DNA of 64,000 nt from Candidatus Afararchaeum irisae. Lineage in GTDB: Archaea; Halobacteriota; Halobacteria; Halobacteriales; Afararchaeaceae. The DNA is taken from positions 1 through 64,000 of the forward strand of contig JAXIOF010000016.1 in the NCBI GenBank assembly GCA_034190545.1. Direction: 5' to 3'. Made by a program: the position numbers and the translations under genes. The notes under the pieces were generated by a model, which saw nothing but the letters and a program-made list of their open reading frames with translations, ran no database searches and was not told the DNA's origin. Positions 25,571 to 32,629 of this stretch are shown here, piece by piece; within the stretch, counting starts at the first letter, position 1, and every line of letters begins with the position of its first letter.

Positions 25571-25778
25571 GCAAATCGAAGATTTGCTTGTGCTAGAAAA
25601 CTCTACGAGTTTTCTGCATCACAGAAATCTTTGATTTCTGAACGTCCTCAGAACGCTTCGCGGTCTGATGTGCGAACGAGAGCTCTGCTCTCGTTAACGT
25701 CCCCAGAAATCTTCGATTTCTGGTGTGCGAACGAATCGCTACGCGATTCGTTAACGCTGCTTGAGAGCCTGGGCTCTC
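25571..25778. repeat. Tandem array of eight short hairpins with 2-3 nt loops
   Basis: Eight successive palindromes lie at 25571-25587, 25595-25615, 25622-25640, 25649-25667, 25675-25695, 25704-25722, 25730-25752 and 25763-25778. Stems are 7-10 bp and loops are GAA, TAC, TTT, TTC, TCT, TTC, TAC and TG. From hairpin 3 on, linkers alternate between aacgtcc-N and N-tgtgcg, so hairpins 4-5 and 6-7 form a 55-bp dimeric repeat. Outer stem bases are constant within each class (CAGAA.., AACGA..), while inner bases change on both arms together. No gene is seen between 25,160 and 25,853. Confidence 0.85.
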
Positions 25779-25853
25779 TGCGCTGCTCGTTGAGGAAGGG
25801 GGCTCCGCGCTATCTTGTGCTGATCCCGAATTCCGATCCAGTCCCGACGACGA

Positions 25854-26543
25854 TCACTTCCCGTACCGTCTCTCCCTGTCCTGGAACTCTCGGAATGCAC
25901 GTAGAAGGTCGCGTTTCCTGAGCGAGTCCCACGAGAAGTCGGCGAAGTACAGCTCTGTGTAGACCGACTGCCAGATCATGAAGTCGGAGAGTCGGTCGTT
26001 TCCGGTTATCATCATGTCGGGCTCACCCTTGAAGACGAGATGTCTCTCTATGGTCTCCTCGTCTACGTCATCGGGATCGAGTTCGTCGTCCTCTACCTCG
26101 CGCGCCATCTGTCTGAGTGCACCGACGAACTCGTTGCGTCCTCCGAGACCCAGAGAGACCCTGACGTCCAACTCCGTCCCGTCGGTCTCACGTGTCTCGG
26201 TGTCGACTTCATCCGCGTGTCGGCTTACGAAGTCGATACTGATACCGTCGGTCTCCAAAGTACCGAAGCCGTCGTGTAGTCTGTCGGAATCGGGAACGGA
26301 ATCAGGATCAGGATCAGGATCGGGATCGGAGGCGGGGTTAGAGTCGGAATCAGATGTGCCCTCGGGAATGCTAACATAGAGGCTGACGCGTTCGACACCG
26401 AGATCCGAGGACCAGCCGAGGAGATCCGAGACAGTCTCGAAGCCACCGTCGAGGAGGTCGGAGCCCGACGTGACTACGGCTACGTGGTCAGGTGTACCAC
26501 GTCTTCTGACCTTACGTTCGAGGAGACGGTCATAGACGTACAC
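25854..26543 (-). CDS. Divergent undecaprenyl-diphosphate-synthase-family protein
   Basis: This 229-aa cis-prenyltransferase-fold protein keeps the family C-terminus: GGRNEFVGALRQMAREV, PDMMITGNDRLSDFMIWQS, YTELYFADFSW and FREFQDRERRYG. The N-terminal active-site motif HVA-x-x-MDGNGRW is changed to HVAVVTSGSD, without the catalytic Asp, so synthase activity is doubtful. Residues ~63-92 are a low-complexity insert rich in Ser-Asp and Asp-Pro, encoded by short imperfect DNA repeats (26,286-26,360). The start is GTG 26543, apparently leaderless. It pairs divergently with a DUF92 gene, pointing to a shared polyprenol role. Confidence 0.8.
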   Translation of the reverse strand: MYVYDRLLERKVRRRGTPDHVAVVTSGSDLLDGGFETVSDLLGWSSDLGVERVSLYVSIPEGTSDSDSNPASDPDPDPDPDSVPDSDRLHDGFGTLETDGISIDFVSRHADEVDTETRETDGTELDVRVSLGLGGRNEFVGALRQMAREVEDDELDPDDVDEETIERHLVFKGEPDMMITGNDRLSDFMIWQSVYTELYFADFSWDSLRKRDLLRAFREFQDRERRYGK

Positions 26544-26551
26544 GTTATCGG

Positions 26552-26578
26552 AATTATAAAGTGCGACGGCTTATATAG
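26552..26578. promoter_or_regulatory. Crossed TATA boxes of the UppS-like/DUF92 gene pair
   Basis: Between the starts at 26543 (leftward) and 26586 (rightward) are two TATA boxes. TTATAAAG near 26554-26561 is at the right distance for a rightward leaderless start, and CTATATAAG (minus strand, 26571-26578) is at the right distance for the leftward one. Each box thus lies nearer the other gene, and TBP/TFB complexes could not occupy both at once. Confidence 0.45.
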
Positions 26579-26585
26579 CTTCTAC

Positions 26586-27848
26586 ATGCGCTTGCCTCCC
26601 AAGACACGACTGTACGCCGTCGTCGGAGTCTTGGGACTCGCCTCGCCCTACCTCGGAAAGCTCTCTCTTCTCCCCTTCGCTCTAATAGGCTTCGCGGGAT
26701 TCGCTTCGAGGTCTCCGTCGTGGGAAACCCAAGCCACCGACGACGCGATGTCACTCGGATTCGCCGCGTTCGGCATATCTCTTCTCTCCTACTTCCTCGG
26801 TCTGCCCCAGGTCGGAGTCACCGGATCTATACTCGGGGTCGTAGCCGGCGACTTCGGTGTTCGGTCTCTGGGGAGAAAGAGCGTCTGGTCTCCCGTAGCC
26901 TTCGTCACAGCAGGAGGTGTCACAGGCGTCCTGGGGGTCGTAGTCTCGCCCCTCGTGGTGTCTGTTTCGGAAGCCTTCTTCGTTGTTACAGTGGGTGTCC
27001 TCGTCGCGGCAACTGTCGGATTCGGTCTTTCGGAGGGCAAACGGAGACTCAGTAGAGGCAATGCGTCGTACATGGCGGTAAGCTCAGCCGCGGCGATCTG
27101 GGTCACACGTAGCCTCGAAACCGAGGTGACGGGAGAAGGCGTCGGTGTCGCTTTCGCCGCAGTGGCAGCCTTCGCGTGTGTCTCGTACTACATAGGCGCG
27201 GCGAGTGTCACAGGAGCCCTCACGGGAACAGTCGTGGGCTTCGTGACCTCGGTGGCCGGAGGCTTCGGCTGGCTCGGAGTTCTAATGCTTTTCTTCGTTC
27301 TAGGCGCGGGTTCAACGAGGTACAGATACGACGACAAGATAGAGATGGGGGTCGCCGAGGAGAACGACGGAGCCCGAGGAGCCACGAACGTCCTCGCCAA
27401 CTCGGCTGTGGGTCTGGTAGCCGTAGTCGTCTTCGGTCTCGGACTCGGCGATCCCATCAGCGAGATAGCAAAGCTCGTATTCGCAGGAAGCCTAGCGACT
27501 GCGACAGCCGACACGCTTTCGAGTGAGATCGGATCAGTTCACGAGACTCCGCGTCTGATAACGACTTTCGAGAAGGTTTCGCCGGGCACTGACGGGGGAG
27601 TAACCCTCCAAGGTGAGGTGGTCACCGTCGCAGCGAGTGTCTTCGTCGCGGCTGTCTCGGCGGTGCTCGGTGTAGTTCCCGTCGAGACTGCTGTACTCGT
27701 ATTCGTCGGTCTGGGTGGTATCTTAGGAGCACACATCGACTCGGTACTCGGGGCGACAGTAGAGGGGAGTCTGATGAACAACACTGGCGTCAACTTCGCA
27801 GCCACAGCCTCGGGAGGCGTCGGGGCAGCAGTTCTCTACTTACTTTAG
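26586..27848 (+). CDS. DUF92 family membrane protein (VTE6-like)
   Basis: From ATG 26586 this is a 420-aa protein with about ten hydrophobic segments. The DUF92 core is clear in the C-terminal half: FFVLGAGSTRYRYDDKIEMG, RGATNVLANSAVGL, AGSLATATADTLSSEIGSV, then PRLITTFEKVSPGTDGGVTL, and the end VEGSLMNNTGVNFAAT. Plant VTE6 of this family is a phytyl-phosphate kinase, so a polyprenyl-phosphate kinase role is reasonable. An in-frame start at 26484 is possible but would overlap the divergent gene and its promoter. It ends 4 bp into the end of the next, convergent gene. Confidence 0.88.
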   Translation: MRLPPKTRLYAVVGVLGLASPYLGKLSLLPFALIGFAGFASRSPSWETQATDDAMSLGFAAFGISLLSYFLGLPQVGVTGSILGVVAGDFGVRSLGRKSVWSPVAFVTAGGVTGVLGVVVSPLVVSVSEAFFVVTVGVLVAATVGFGLSEGKRRLSRGNASYMAVSSAAAIWVTRSLETEVTGEGVGVAFAAVAAFACVSYYIGAASVTGALTGTVVGFVTSVAGGFGWLGVLMLFFVLGAGSTRYRYDDKIEMGVAEENDGARGATNVLANSAVGLVAVVVFGLGLGDPISEIAKLVFAGSLATATADTLSSEIGSVHETPRLITTFEKVSPGTDGGVTLQGEVVTVAASVFVAAVSAVLGVVPVETAVLVFVGLGGILGAHIDSVLGATVEGSLMNNTGVNFAATASGGVGAAVLYLL

Positions 27849-28300
27849 CAGTTCCGAGTCAGACGGACGTCTAGTGAGTCTGTCGAGTCAGTCGGCGGTT
27901 CGGAGACAACGACGGTTACCACGGTGGGGTTACAGTCGACCTCGAAGTTACGTCTGAGACGTTCGGAGGAGTCGGACTCCACAGTCAGGACGTAGCTGCC
28001 CGATCCTATCCTCGTGTCTGCGGTGTGTTCAGCCGACTCTGAGGCTACCCTGTAAGACCTCTCGAAGACTACCGTGTTCTCGTTCTCGAATAATGTCTCA
28101 ACTGATACGTCCACCCTGTGTGAGACAGTATCGTGGTTGACGACACGTATCTCGGCGTGTTCGCCGATCCTGTCGGTGACTAAGCCGGGCGCGCCCACGA
28201 AGACGGCTACGAAGAGGAGAGCTACGACGAGTTCGACCACGAGCACACGGAAAGCCCTCTTCCTGAGTCTCGACACACAGTGGCTGTAGTCCCGAACCAA
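27845..28300 (-). CDS. Membrane-anchored extracellular protein, unknown
   Basis: This 151-aa protein has a basic N-terminus (RLRKRAFR), one transmembrane anchor (VLVVELVVALLFVAVFVGA, residues ~18-36), and a beta-rich outside domain with alternating hydrophobic strands such as HRVDVSVETLF and SYVLTVESDSSERLRRNF. The outside domain resembles an Ig-like/CARDB fold but no family is certain. Two Cys near the C-terminus (..DCNP.., final NC) may form a disulfide. A short reading-frame overlap (4 bp) with DUF92 is convergent. Confidence 0.6.
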   Translation of the reverse strand: MVRDYSHCVSRLRKRAFRVLVVELVVALLFVAVFVGAPGLVTDRIGEHAEIRVVNHDTVSHRVDVSVETLFENENTVVFERSYRVASESAEHTADTRIGSGSYVLTVESDSSERLRRNFEVDCNPTVVTVVVSEPPTDSTDSLDVRLTRNC

Positions 28301-28446
28301 TATATCTCTTTGTGCGTCACATCTGTGGTGTGTTATGCAGTAACAGGGCGCATGACAACTCTTTTCACACCTTTAACATGCGAAACTTTTAAAGTTCTGA
28401 GACGGTTATACTGGTTTAGAACGGAACACGTTCGGCGCATAGATAG
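28301..28446. other. Intergenic stretch with possible promoter
   Basis: No gene is visible. CTTTAACA and ACTTTTAAAGT at about 28,371-28,396 are TATA-like, and the second is a short palindrome. They could drive the small ORF and the coiled-coil gene to the right. Confidence 0.35.
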
Positions 28447-28590
28447 ATGAACACGACACGTTCTCGTATAACTGGAGCTGACGCAGATACAGACCAGACT
28501 GAGACTGAGGGGAGACTGTTCTACCCAGACGTCGTACGAGCACAGACACGAACAGCTACGCCTACGCCGATGTGTACCGCAGACAGATAA
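28447..28590 (+). CDS. Possible 47-aa small protein upstream of the coiled-coil gene
   Basis: ATG 28447 to TAA 28590 encodes a Thr/Arg-rich peptide (MNTTRSRITGADADTDQTET... ending TPMCTADR). It sits 20 nt before the coiled-coil gene, downstream of a TATA-like element. Composition is less acidic than most genes here, and no family is recognised, so it may be only a long leader. Confidence 0.25.
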   Translation: MNTTRSRITGADADTDQTETEGRLFYPDVVRAQTRTATPTPMCTADR

Positions 28591-28610
28591 TAAGAACAGA
28601 GTGATCAGAC

Positions 28611-29489
28611 ATGTCTGAGATAGAAACAATCGAAGTAGACGAAGAAGAGATTCAGAACAAGAACAAGGGAGACTTGATCAAGCTCGCGGGTAAGCTGAGA
28701 GACCGCAGGAACGAGCTCAACTCGACTGCGAGCGAGAGAGCCTCGAAGAGGAACGAGCTCAACGAGAAGGCTCGTGACCTCGTAGACAAGGCTCAGGAGC
28801 ACCGTGAGAAGAGGGACGAGCTCAACGAGAAGGTTCAGGAGTACAAGGACAAGAGGAACGAGCTCAACGAGAAGGCTAACGAGCTCTTCGACGAGGTCGA
28901 GGAGAAGAAGGAGGAGCTCGACATGGACAACGACGAATCTCTTGAGGAGCTCAAGGACAAGATAGAGAAGCTCGAGTTCAGACAGCAGACAGAGGTTCTT
29001 GAGTCCGACGAGGAGAGCGAGCTCATAGACAAGATAGAGAACCTCCGCGAGAAGTACAACAAGAAGAAGGAGAAGTTAGACGACACGGGCGACATAGACG
29101 AGATACGTGAGGAAGCCGAGGAAGCACGTGAGAAGGCGAGTGAGGCTCACGAGAAGGTGCTTCAGGCAGCCGACGACGCACAGGAGCACCACGACAAGAT
29201 GATAGAGGCGTACAGGAAGGCTGACGAGGTACGTGAGGAAGCCGACGAGATGCACGAGAGCTTCGTCGAGGCTCAGGAAGCCGCCGACGAGCACCACGAG
29301 AACTTCGTGAAGGTTCAGAAACGCCTCCGTGAGCTCGACAAGAAGGAGGAGAAGGAGAAGAGATCCGAGAAGGAGAAGGAGAAGGAGATAGCGAAGGAAC
29401 AGGCACGCGAGGTCTACGAGAAGTTCAAGGAGGGCGAGACACTCGACACCGACGACCTCATGCTCCTCCAGAAGGCAGGTCTTCTGTAG
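28611..29489 (+). CDS. Archaeal coiled-coil protein (COG1340-like)
   Basis: This 292-aa protein is almost entirely heptad coiled coil, rich in Glu, Lys and Arg. Three near-repeats of KRNELNEKA (residues ~46-93, about 20 residues apart) give a regular surface. The C-terminal motif YEKFKEGETLDTDDLMLLQK is the conserved tail of the COG1340 archaeal coiled-coil family. The function is unknown; members have been suggested to bind RNA or organise the cytoplasm. It is unusually Lys-rich for a halophile. It is a single gene, convergent with the DRG GTPase gene. Confidence 0.85.
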   Translation: MSEIETIEVDEEEIQNKNKGDLIKLAGKLRDRRNELNSTASERASKRNELNEKARDLVDKAQEHREKRDELNEKVQEYKDKRNELNEKANELFDEVEEKKEELDMDNDESLEELKDKIEKLEFRQQTEVLESDEESELIDKIENLREKYNKKKEKLDDTGDIDEIREEAEEAREKASEAHEKVLQAADDAQEHHDKMIEAYRKADEVREEADEMHESFVEAQEAADEHHENFVKVQKRLRELDKKEEKEKRSEKEKEKEIAKEQAREVYEKFKEGETLDTDDLMLLQKAGLL

Positions 29490-29519
29490 TGTATACAGCG
29501 TAGTCAGACAGCTTACTTT

Positions 29520-30626
29520 TCACTTCTTCATTATAACTGAGAGGACGTCCTCGTCGCTGAGGACGTGATCCTCGCCAACCTGCTGACCGTCGTGTTTGGC
29601 ACTGTCTCCCCAGACCTTGGCGTAACGGAAACGCTCCTCGGCTTCGCCGTGTATCTTCGAGGCGAGGTCACCGACGGTAGCACCCTCCCTGACGACCATC
29701 GGCTCGTCGTAGTCGGGGTCGCCGCCCTGTGGCTTCATGTAGATCCTGATGAGATCGAGCGACTCGAAGACCATCTCCTTGAACGCGTCTAAGCCTTTGC
29801 CTTCCTTCGCGCTTATGCCGACGGCGTCGTCAACTCCGTACTCCGAGAGCTTCTCACGTGTCCTCTCGACAGTCGATGGGTCGGCGAGATCCATCTTGTT
29901 GACGGTGACGGCGGAGTCGACGTAGACGCGGTTGTCGAGGATGGCGTCGTTGAGTTCGTCGACTGTGACGTCTTCCCTTATGACGACAGACGCGTTGACT
30001 ATGCCGTGTTGTTCACAGATGCTCTCGACGAGTTCGTCGTCTATCTCGACGTCGTCGAACTTCCTCACGTCTATGCCTCCCCTGTCCTTCCTGTTTATCT
30101 TGACACGCGGGGGCGAGGCGTCTATACGTATTCCGTGTTCGTATAGCTCGTCGTGGAGTGTCTTGTACTGTTCGGGCTCGAAGACGTCGACCATGAAGAC
30201 GAGGAGGTCGGCGGATCTCACGACGCTCAGAATCTCCTTTCCTCCGCCGCGTCCCTCGCTCGCTCCTTCTATCAGACCCGGGACATCGAGTATCTGTATG
30301 TCGGTGTTCCTGTACTTGAGCATACCCGGGACGACCTCCAACGTAGTGAAGCCGTAAGACCCCGTCTCACTCTCTGCGTTCGTGATCTGGTTGAGAAGAG
30401 TCGACTTTCCGACACTCGGGAAGCCGACGAGAACGACCCTAGCGTCTCCCGTCTTGGGTATGTTGTATCCCCCACCGCCGCCGCTCCCCGACTCCCTCTG
30501 TGCGAGCTCGTCCTTGAGCTTCGAGAGCTTAGCCTTGAGACGTCCTATGTGTTTCTCTGTCGACTTGTTGTAGGGAGTGTTCTCGATCTCCTCCTCTATC
30601 TCCTGGATCTCTTCCTGAAGTCCCAT
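29520..30626 (-). CDS. DRG-family GTP-binding protein
   Basis: This 368-aa Obg/DRG-type GTPase has an N-terminal helical pair with a Gly stretch (SGSGGGGGY), then G1 GFPSVGKSTLLN, switch regions GSYGFTTLEVVPG and DVPGLIEGASEGRGGGKEIL, an S5D2L-like insert, G4 NKMD, and a C-terminal TGS domain (VVREGATVGDLASKIHG ... KHDGQQVGEDHVLSDEDVL). DRG proteins associate with ribosomes and relieve stalling in eukaryotes. The full typical length is present. Confidence 0.95.
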   Translation of the reverse strand: MGLQEEIQEIEEEIENTPYNKSTEKHIGRLKAKLSKLKDELAQRESGSGGGGGYNIPKTGDARVVLVGFPSVGKSTLLNQITNAESETGSYGFTTLEVVPGMLKYRNTDIQILDVPGLIEGASEGRGGGKEILSVVRSADLLVFMVDVFEPEQYKTLHDELYEHGIRIDASPPRVKINRKDRGGIDVRKFDDVEIDDELVESICEQHGIVNASVVIREDVTVDELNDAILDNRVYVDSAVTVNKMDLADPSTVERTREKLSEYGVDDAVGISAKEGKGLDAFKEMVFESLDLIRIYMKPQGGDPDYDEPMVVREGATVGDLASKIHGEAEERFRYAKVWGDSAKHDGQQVGEDHVLSDEDVLSVIMKK

Positions 30627-30893
30627 TCCGTAGTCGGTATAGTTAGCAGTGAAACATTAAGACTGGGAAAAGTTAGTAAGGTATAGCCCCGTACACTAAC
30701 TCCGAAGCTTCATCCTCTGGTAGTCCTCTGTCGGCTCCGGTGAACCCTCGTGCGGGGCATATCGCACGTCAGGGTTCTCCCCGTCTCATCCAGCGCGAGT
30801 GCGTAGTCAACGGAGGGATTTATGACGCGCACGGGAGAGTACGACGCCGAGGTATTAATCTCCTTTGTCTGTGTCTGTGCGCACCTACGTTAT
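30627..30893. ncRNA. Structured intergenic region, candidate RNA of unknown type
   Basis: This gap of about 270 bp has no ORF. It contains a long hairpin: GAACCCT-CGTGCG (30742-30754), an 8-nt loop GGGCATAT, CGCACG, a 2-nt TC bulge, then AGGGTTC (to 30777), with two more G-C pairs beyond a T-T mismatch. GC is high, and CT-rich sequence follows at about 30,855-30,880. The strand is uncertain. The asymmetric bulge recalls kink-turn or guide RNAs, but I could not fit a C/D, H/ACA, SRP or RNase P model. Confidence 0.3.
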
Positions 30894-31565
30894 CTATGTC
30901 CGATTTGATCCTCCGTCATTCTCTGACGACCAAGACCCTCTGTGGACGAGGTCTTCGAGGTCGATCCTCTCACGCCATCCCTCCTTCTGTAACGTCGGCT
31001 CGTCGGGGAACTCCTCGGGGTATCCGACACACAGATACGCGATCGGTTCGACGTGGTGGGGTATACCGAGTATCTCCCTGACTTCGTGGGGATACAGGAA
31101 GCTCACCCATCCGACTCCGACGCCCTCGGCACGTGCGGCGAGCCAGAGGTTCTGGACGGCGAGACACGTCGAGTAGACGTCGGCGCGTCTCATCGAGTTC
31201 CTTCCTAGGACGTGAGGAGCGTCCCTCGTCGGGTCACACGTCACACAGATATTGACGGGAGACTCCTCTATGCCTTCGAGCTTGAGACGTCCGAACTCCG
31301 ACTTTCTGGGTTCGCGGTACGCCTCCTCGGCTGCGTTTATGGCACGTTCGGCGACGTCCTTTATCTCCGACTTCTTGTCGTCGTCCTCGACGAGAACGAA
31401 GTCCCACGGCTGTGAGAAGCCCACGCTCGGGGCGTGGTGGGCGGCGTCGAGCATTCTCTCCAAGACGTCGTCGGGAACCTCATCGCTCCGAAAACGCCGT
31501 ATGTCACGTCTCGACCTCACGAGACGGTGAAAGGAGTCTATCTCGTCGTCTGTGAAGCTCGTCAT
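30894..31565 (-). CDS. bluB: 5,6-dimethylbenzimidazole synthase-like nitroreductase (BluB)
   Basis: This 223-aa flavoprotein has the BluB version of the nitroreductase fold: SRRDIRRFRSDEVPDDVL, DAAHHAPSVGFSQPWDFVLV, the LGRNSMRRADVYSTCLAVQN segment, and the hallmark AARAEGVGVGWVSFLYPHEV, then PIAYLCVGYP and LQKEGWRERIDL. BluB breaks FMNH2 with O2 to form dimethylbenzimidazole, the lower ligand of cobalamin. A general nitroreductase is the alternative, but the APSVGFSQPW and GVGWVS motifs favour BluB. No cob genes are adjacent. Confidence 0.85.
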   Translation of the reverse strand: MTSFTDDEIDSFHRLVRSRRDIRRFRSDEVPDDVLERMLDAAHHAPSVGFSQPWDFVLVEDDDKKSEIKDVAERAINAAEEAYREPRKSEFGRLKLEGIEESPVNICVTCDPTRDAPHVLGRNSMRRADVYSTCLAVQNLWLAARAEGVGVGWVSFLYPHEVREILGIPHHVEPIAYLCVGYPEEFPDEPTLQKEGWRERIDLEDLVHRGSWSSENDGGSNRT

Positions 31566-31616
31566 AGATGTATTTCCATGAGAAAGTAGTTTAAAGACGC
31601 GGTACGAAGCCGAGTT

Positions 31617-31937
31617 ATGGAGCTCGATCCTTTCCAGATGGGTCTGGAGTTCGGAGGCGGGGGTATACTCGGCTTCGTGATAGGCTATGCGACAAAGAAG
31701 ATAGCGAAGCTGATAGCAATCATAATAGGTGCAGAGCTCGCCCTCTTCCGTTTCTTAGAGACGAAAGGCGTCCTGTCGGTCAACTGGGACGCACTCGCCG
31801 ACGGAACCGCTAACCTGACCTCGACGGGTACACAGAACGTCGGGGAAGCCGCTAGCTACGTCACGAGTCTCGCGAGTGCGGTTCCGATAGGCGGCGGATT
31901 CGCCGCAGGAACCTACATCGGGTTCAAGAAGGGGTGA
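31617..31937 (+). CDS. FUN14 family small membrane protein
   Basis: This 106-aa protein has the archaeal FUN14 domain: MELDPFQMGLEFGGGGILGF with YATKKIAKL, a hydrophobic helix LIAIIIGAELALFRFL, VLSVNWDAL, then a Gly/Ala-rich span VPIGGGFAAGTYIGFKKG. It is a two- or three-span membrane protein with unknown archaeal role; eukaryotic FUNDC1 is a mitophagy receptor. It is divergent from bluB with ~50 bp between starts. Confidence 0.88.
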   Translation: MELDPFQMGLEFGGGGILGFVIGYATKKIAKLIAIIIGAELALFRFLETKGVLSVNWDALADGTANLTSTGTQNVGEAASYVTSLASAVPIGGGFAAGTYIGFKKG

Positions 31938-31990
31938 CGGGGTTCGCCACTGTCCTAAGTCTTAAGGATATGAATACAGTATGAATATGT

Positions 31991-32257
31991 ATGAGTGAGT
32001 CGGAGAAACGTAAGGTCGGCGAGCGGGGACAGATAACCCTCCCTAAGAGTCTCCGCGAGAAGCTCGACATCCACGGTGGTGACGAAGTCGTGGTTCACGA
32101 GGAAGACGGTAAGATAGTAGTCGAGAAACACATGGTACGTGAGAGGCTCGCCGAGGGATACAGATCTGTCTCGGATCGCTCGGAGAAGATCGCCAAGGAG
32201 ATGGAAGGTGTTTCGAAGGAGGCTAACGAGTACCTGGGTGACGCGCCCGAATGGTAA
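31991..32257 (+). CDS. mazE: AbrB/MazE-family antitoxin
   Basis: This 88-aa protein has an N-terminal swapped-hairpin AbrB domain, KVGERGQITLPKSLREKL then GGDEVVVHEEDGKIVV (residues 7-45), followed by a helical acidic tail that would wrap the toxin. The toxin gene starts 4 nt after its stop. The promoter region has two near-copies of ATGAATA (31,970-31,985), a possible operator for autoregulation. Confidence 0.88.
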   Translation: MSESEKRKVGERGQITLPKSLREKLDIHGGDEVVVHEEDGKIVVEKHMVRERLAEGYRSVSDRSEKIAKEMEGVSKEANEYLGDAPEW

Positions 32258-32261
32258 TGTA

Positions 32262-32624
32262 ATGGTAAACACGGTGCGTATTCAACGTGGAGACATAATA
32301 ATAGCCGAGTTAGACCCGACTCGGGGCTCCGAACAGCGCGGAACACGTCCATGTCTGGTAGTTCAGAATGACATCGGTAACCGAAACGCGCCGACTACCA
32401 TAGTCGCTCCATTCAGTACTTCTTATGACAGTATCTATCCGTTCGAGGTTCTCGTATCGGCTGACGAATCGCCCTTAAAAGAAGACTCAGTCGTAGACTG
32501 TAGCCAGATACGTACTGTGTCCGTAGAACACCGTATACGGGATAAGATAGGTTCCGTATCCGACGAAAAGATGGACGAAGTTGACTCGTCTCTGGAGTAC
32601 AGTCTGGGACTGACTCAGTTCTGA
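32262..32624 (+). CDS. mazF: MazF/PemK-family endoribonuclease toxin
   Basis: From ATG 32262 this is a 120-aa protein. MazF motifs are RGDIIIAELDPTRGSEQRGTR (the G-S-E-x-x-K/R-x-RP loop), PCLVVQND, NAPTTIVAPFST, and LKEDSVVDCSQIRTVSVEHR near the end. MazF cleaves mRNA at specific short sequences. A longer in-frame start at 32139 lies inside mazE in another frame and is rejected. mazE and mazF form a two-gene operon in a core-genome setting, ending 5 bp before the convergent methionine synthase gene. Confidence 0.92.
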   Translation: MVNTVRIQRGDIIIAELDPTRGSEQRGTRPCLVVQNDIGNRNAPTTIVAPFSTSYDSIYPFEVLVSADESPLKEDSVVDCSQIRTVSVEHRIRDKIGSVSDEKMDEVDSSLEYSLGLTQF

Positions 32625-32629
32625 GTCTA

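Noticed and set aside
25571-25778. CRISPR array
   Set aside because: The repeated parts are only 7-8 nt linkers, and the intervening parts are all palindromes; there are no unique 30-40 nt spacers and no cas genes.
30684-30870. SRP (7S) RNA or RNase P RNA
   Set aside because: The diagnostic GGAAGG/AGCAGC of SRP helix 8 and GAGGAAAGTC of RNase P are absent on both strands.
32139-32261. Longer start of MazF
   Set aside because: It lies within mazE in another frame, has basic composition, and the ATG at 32262 gives the standard MazF length.
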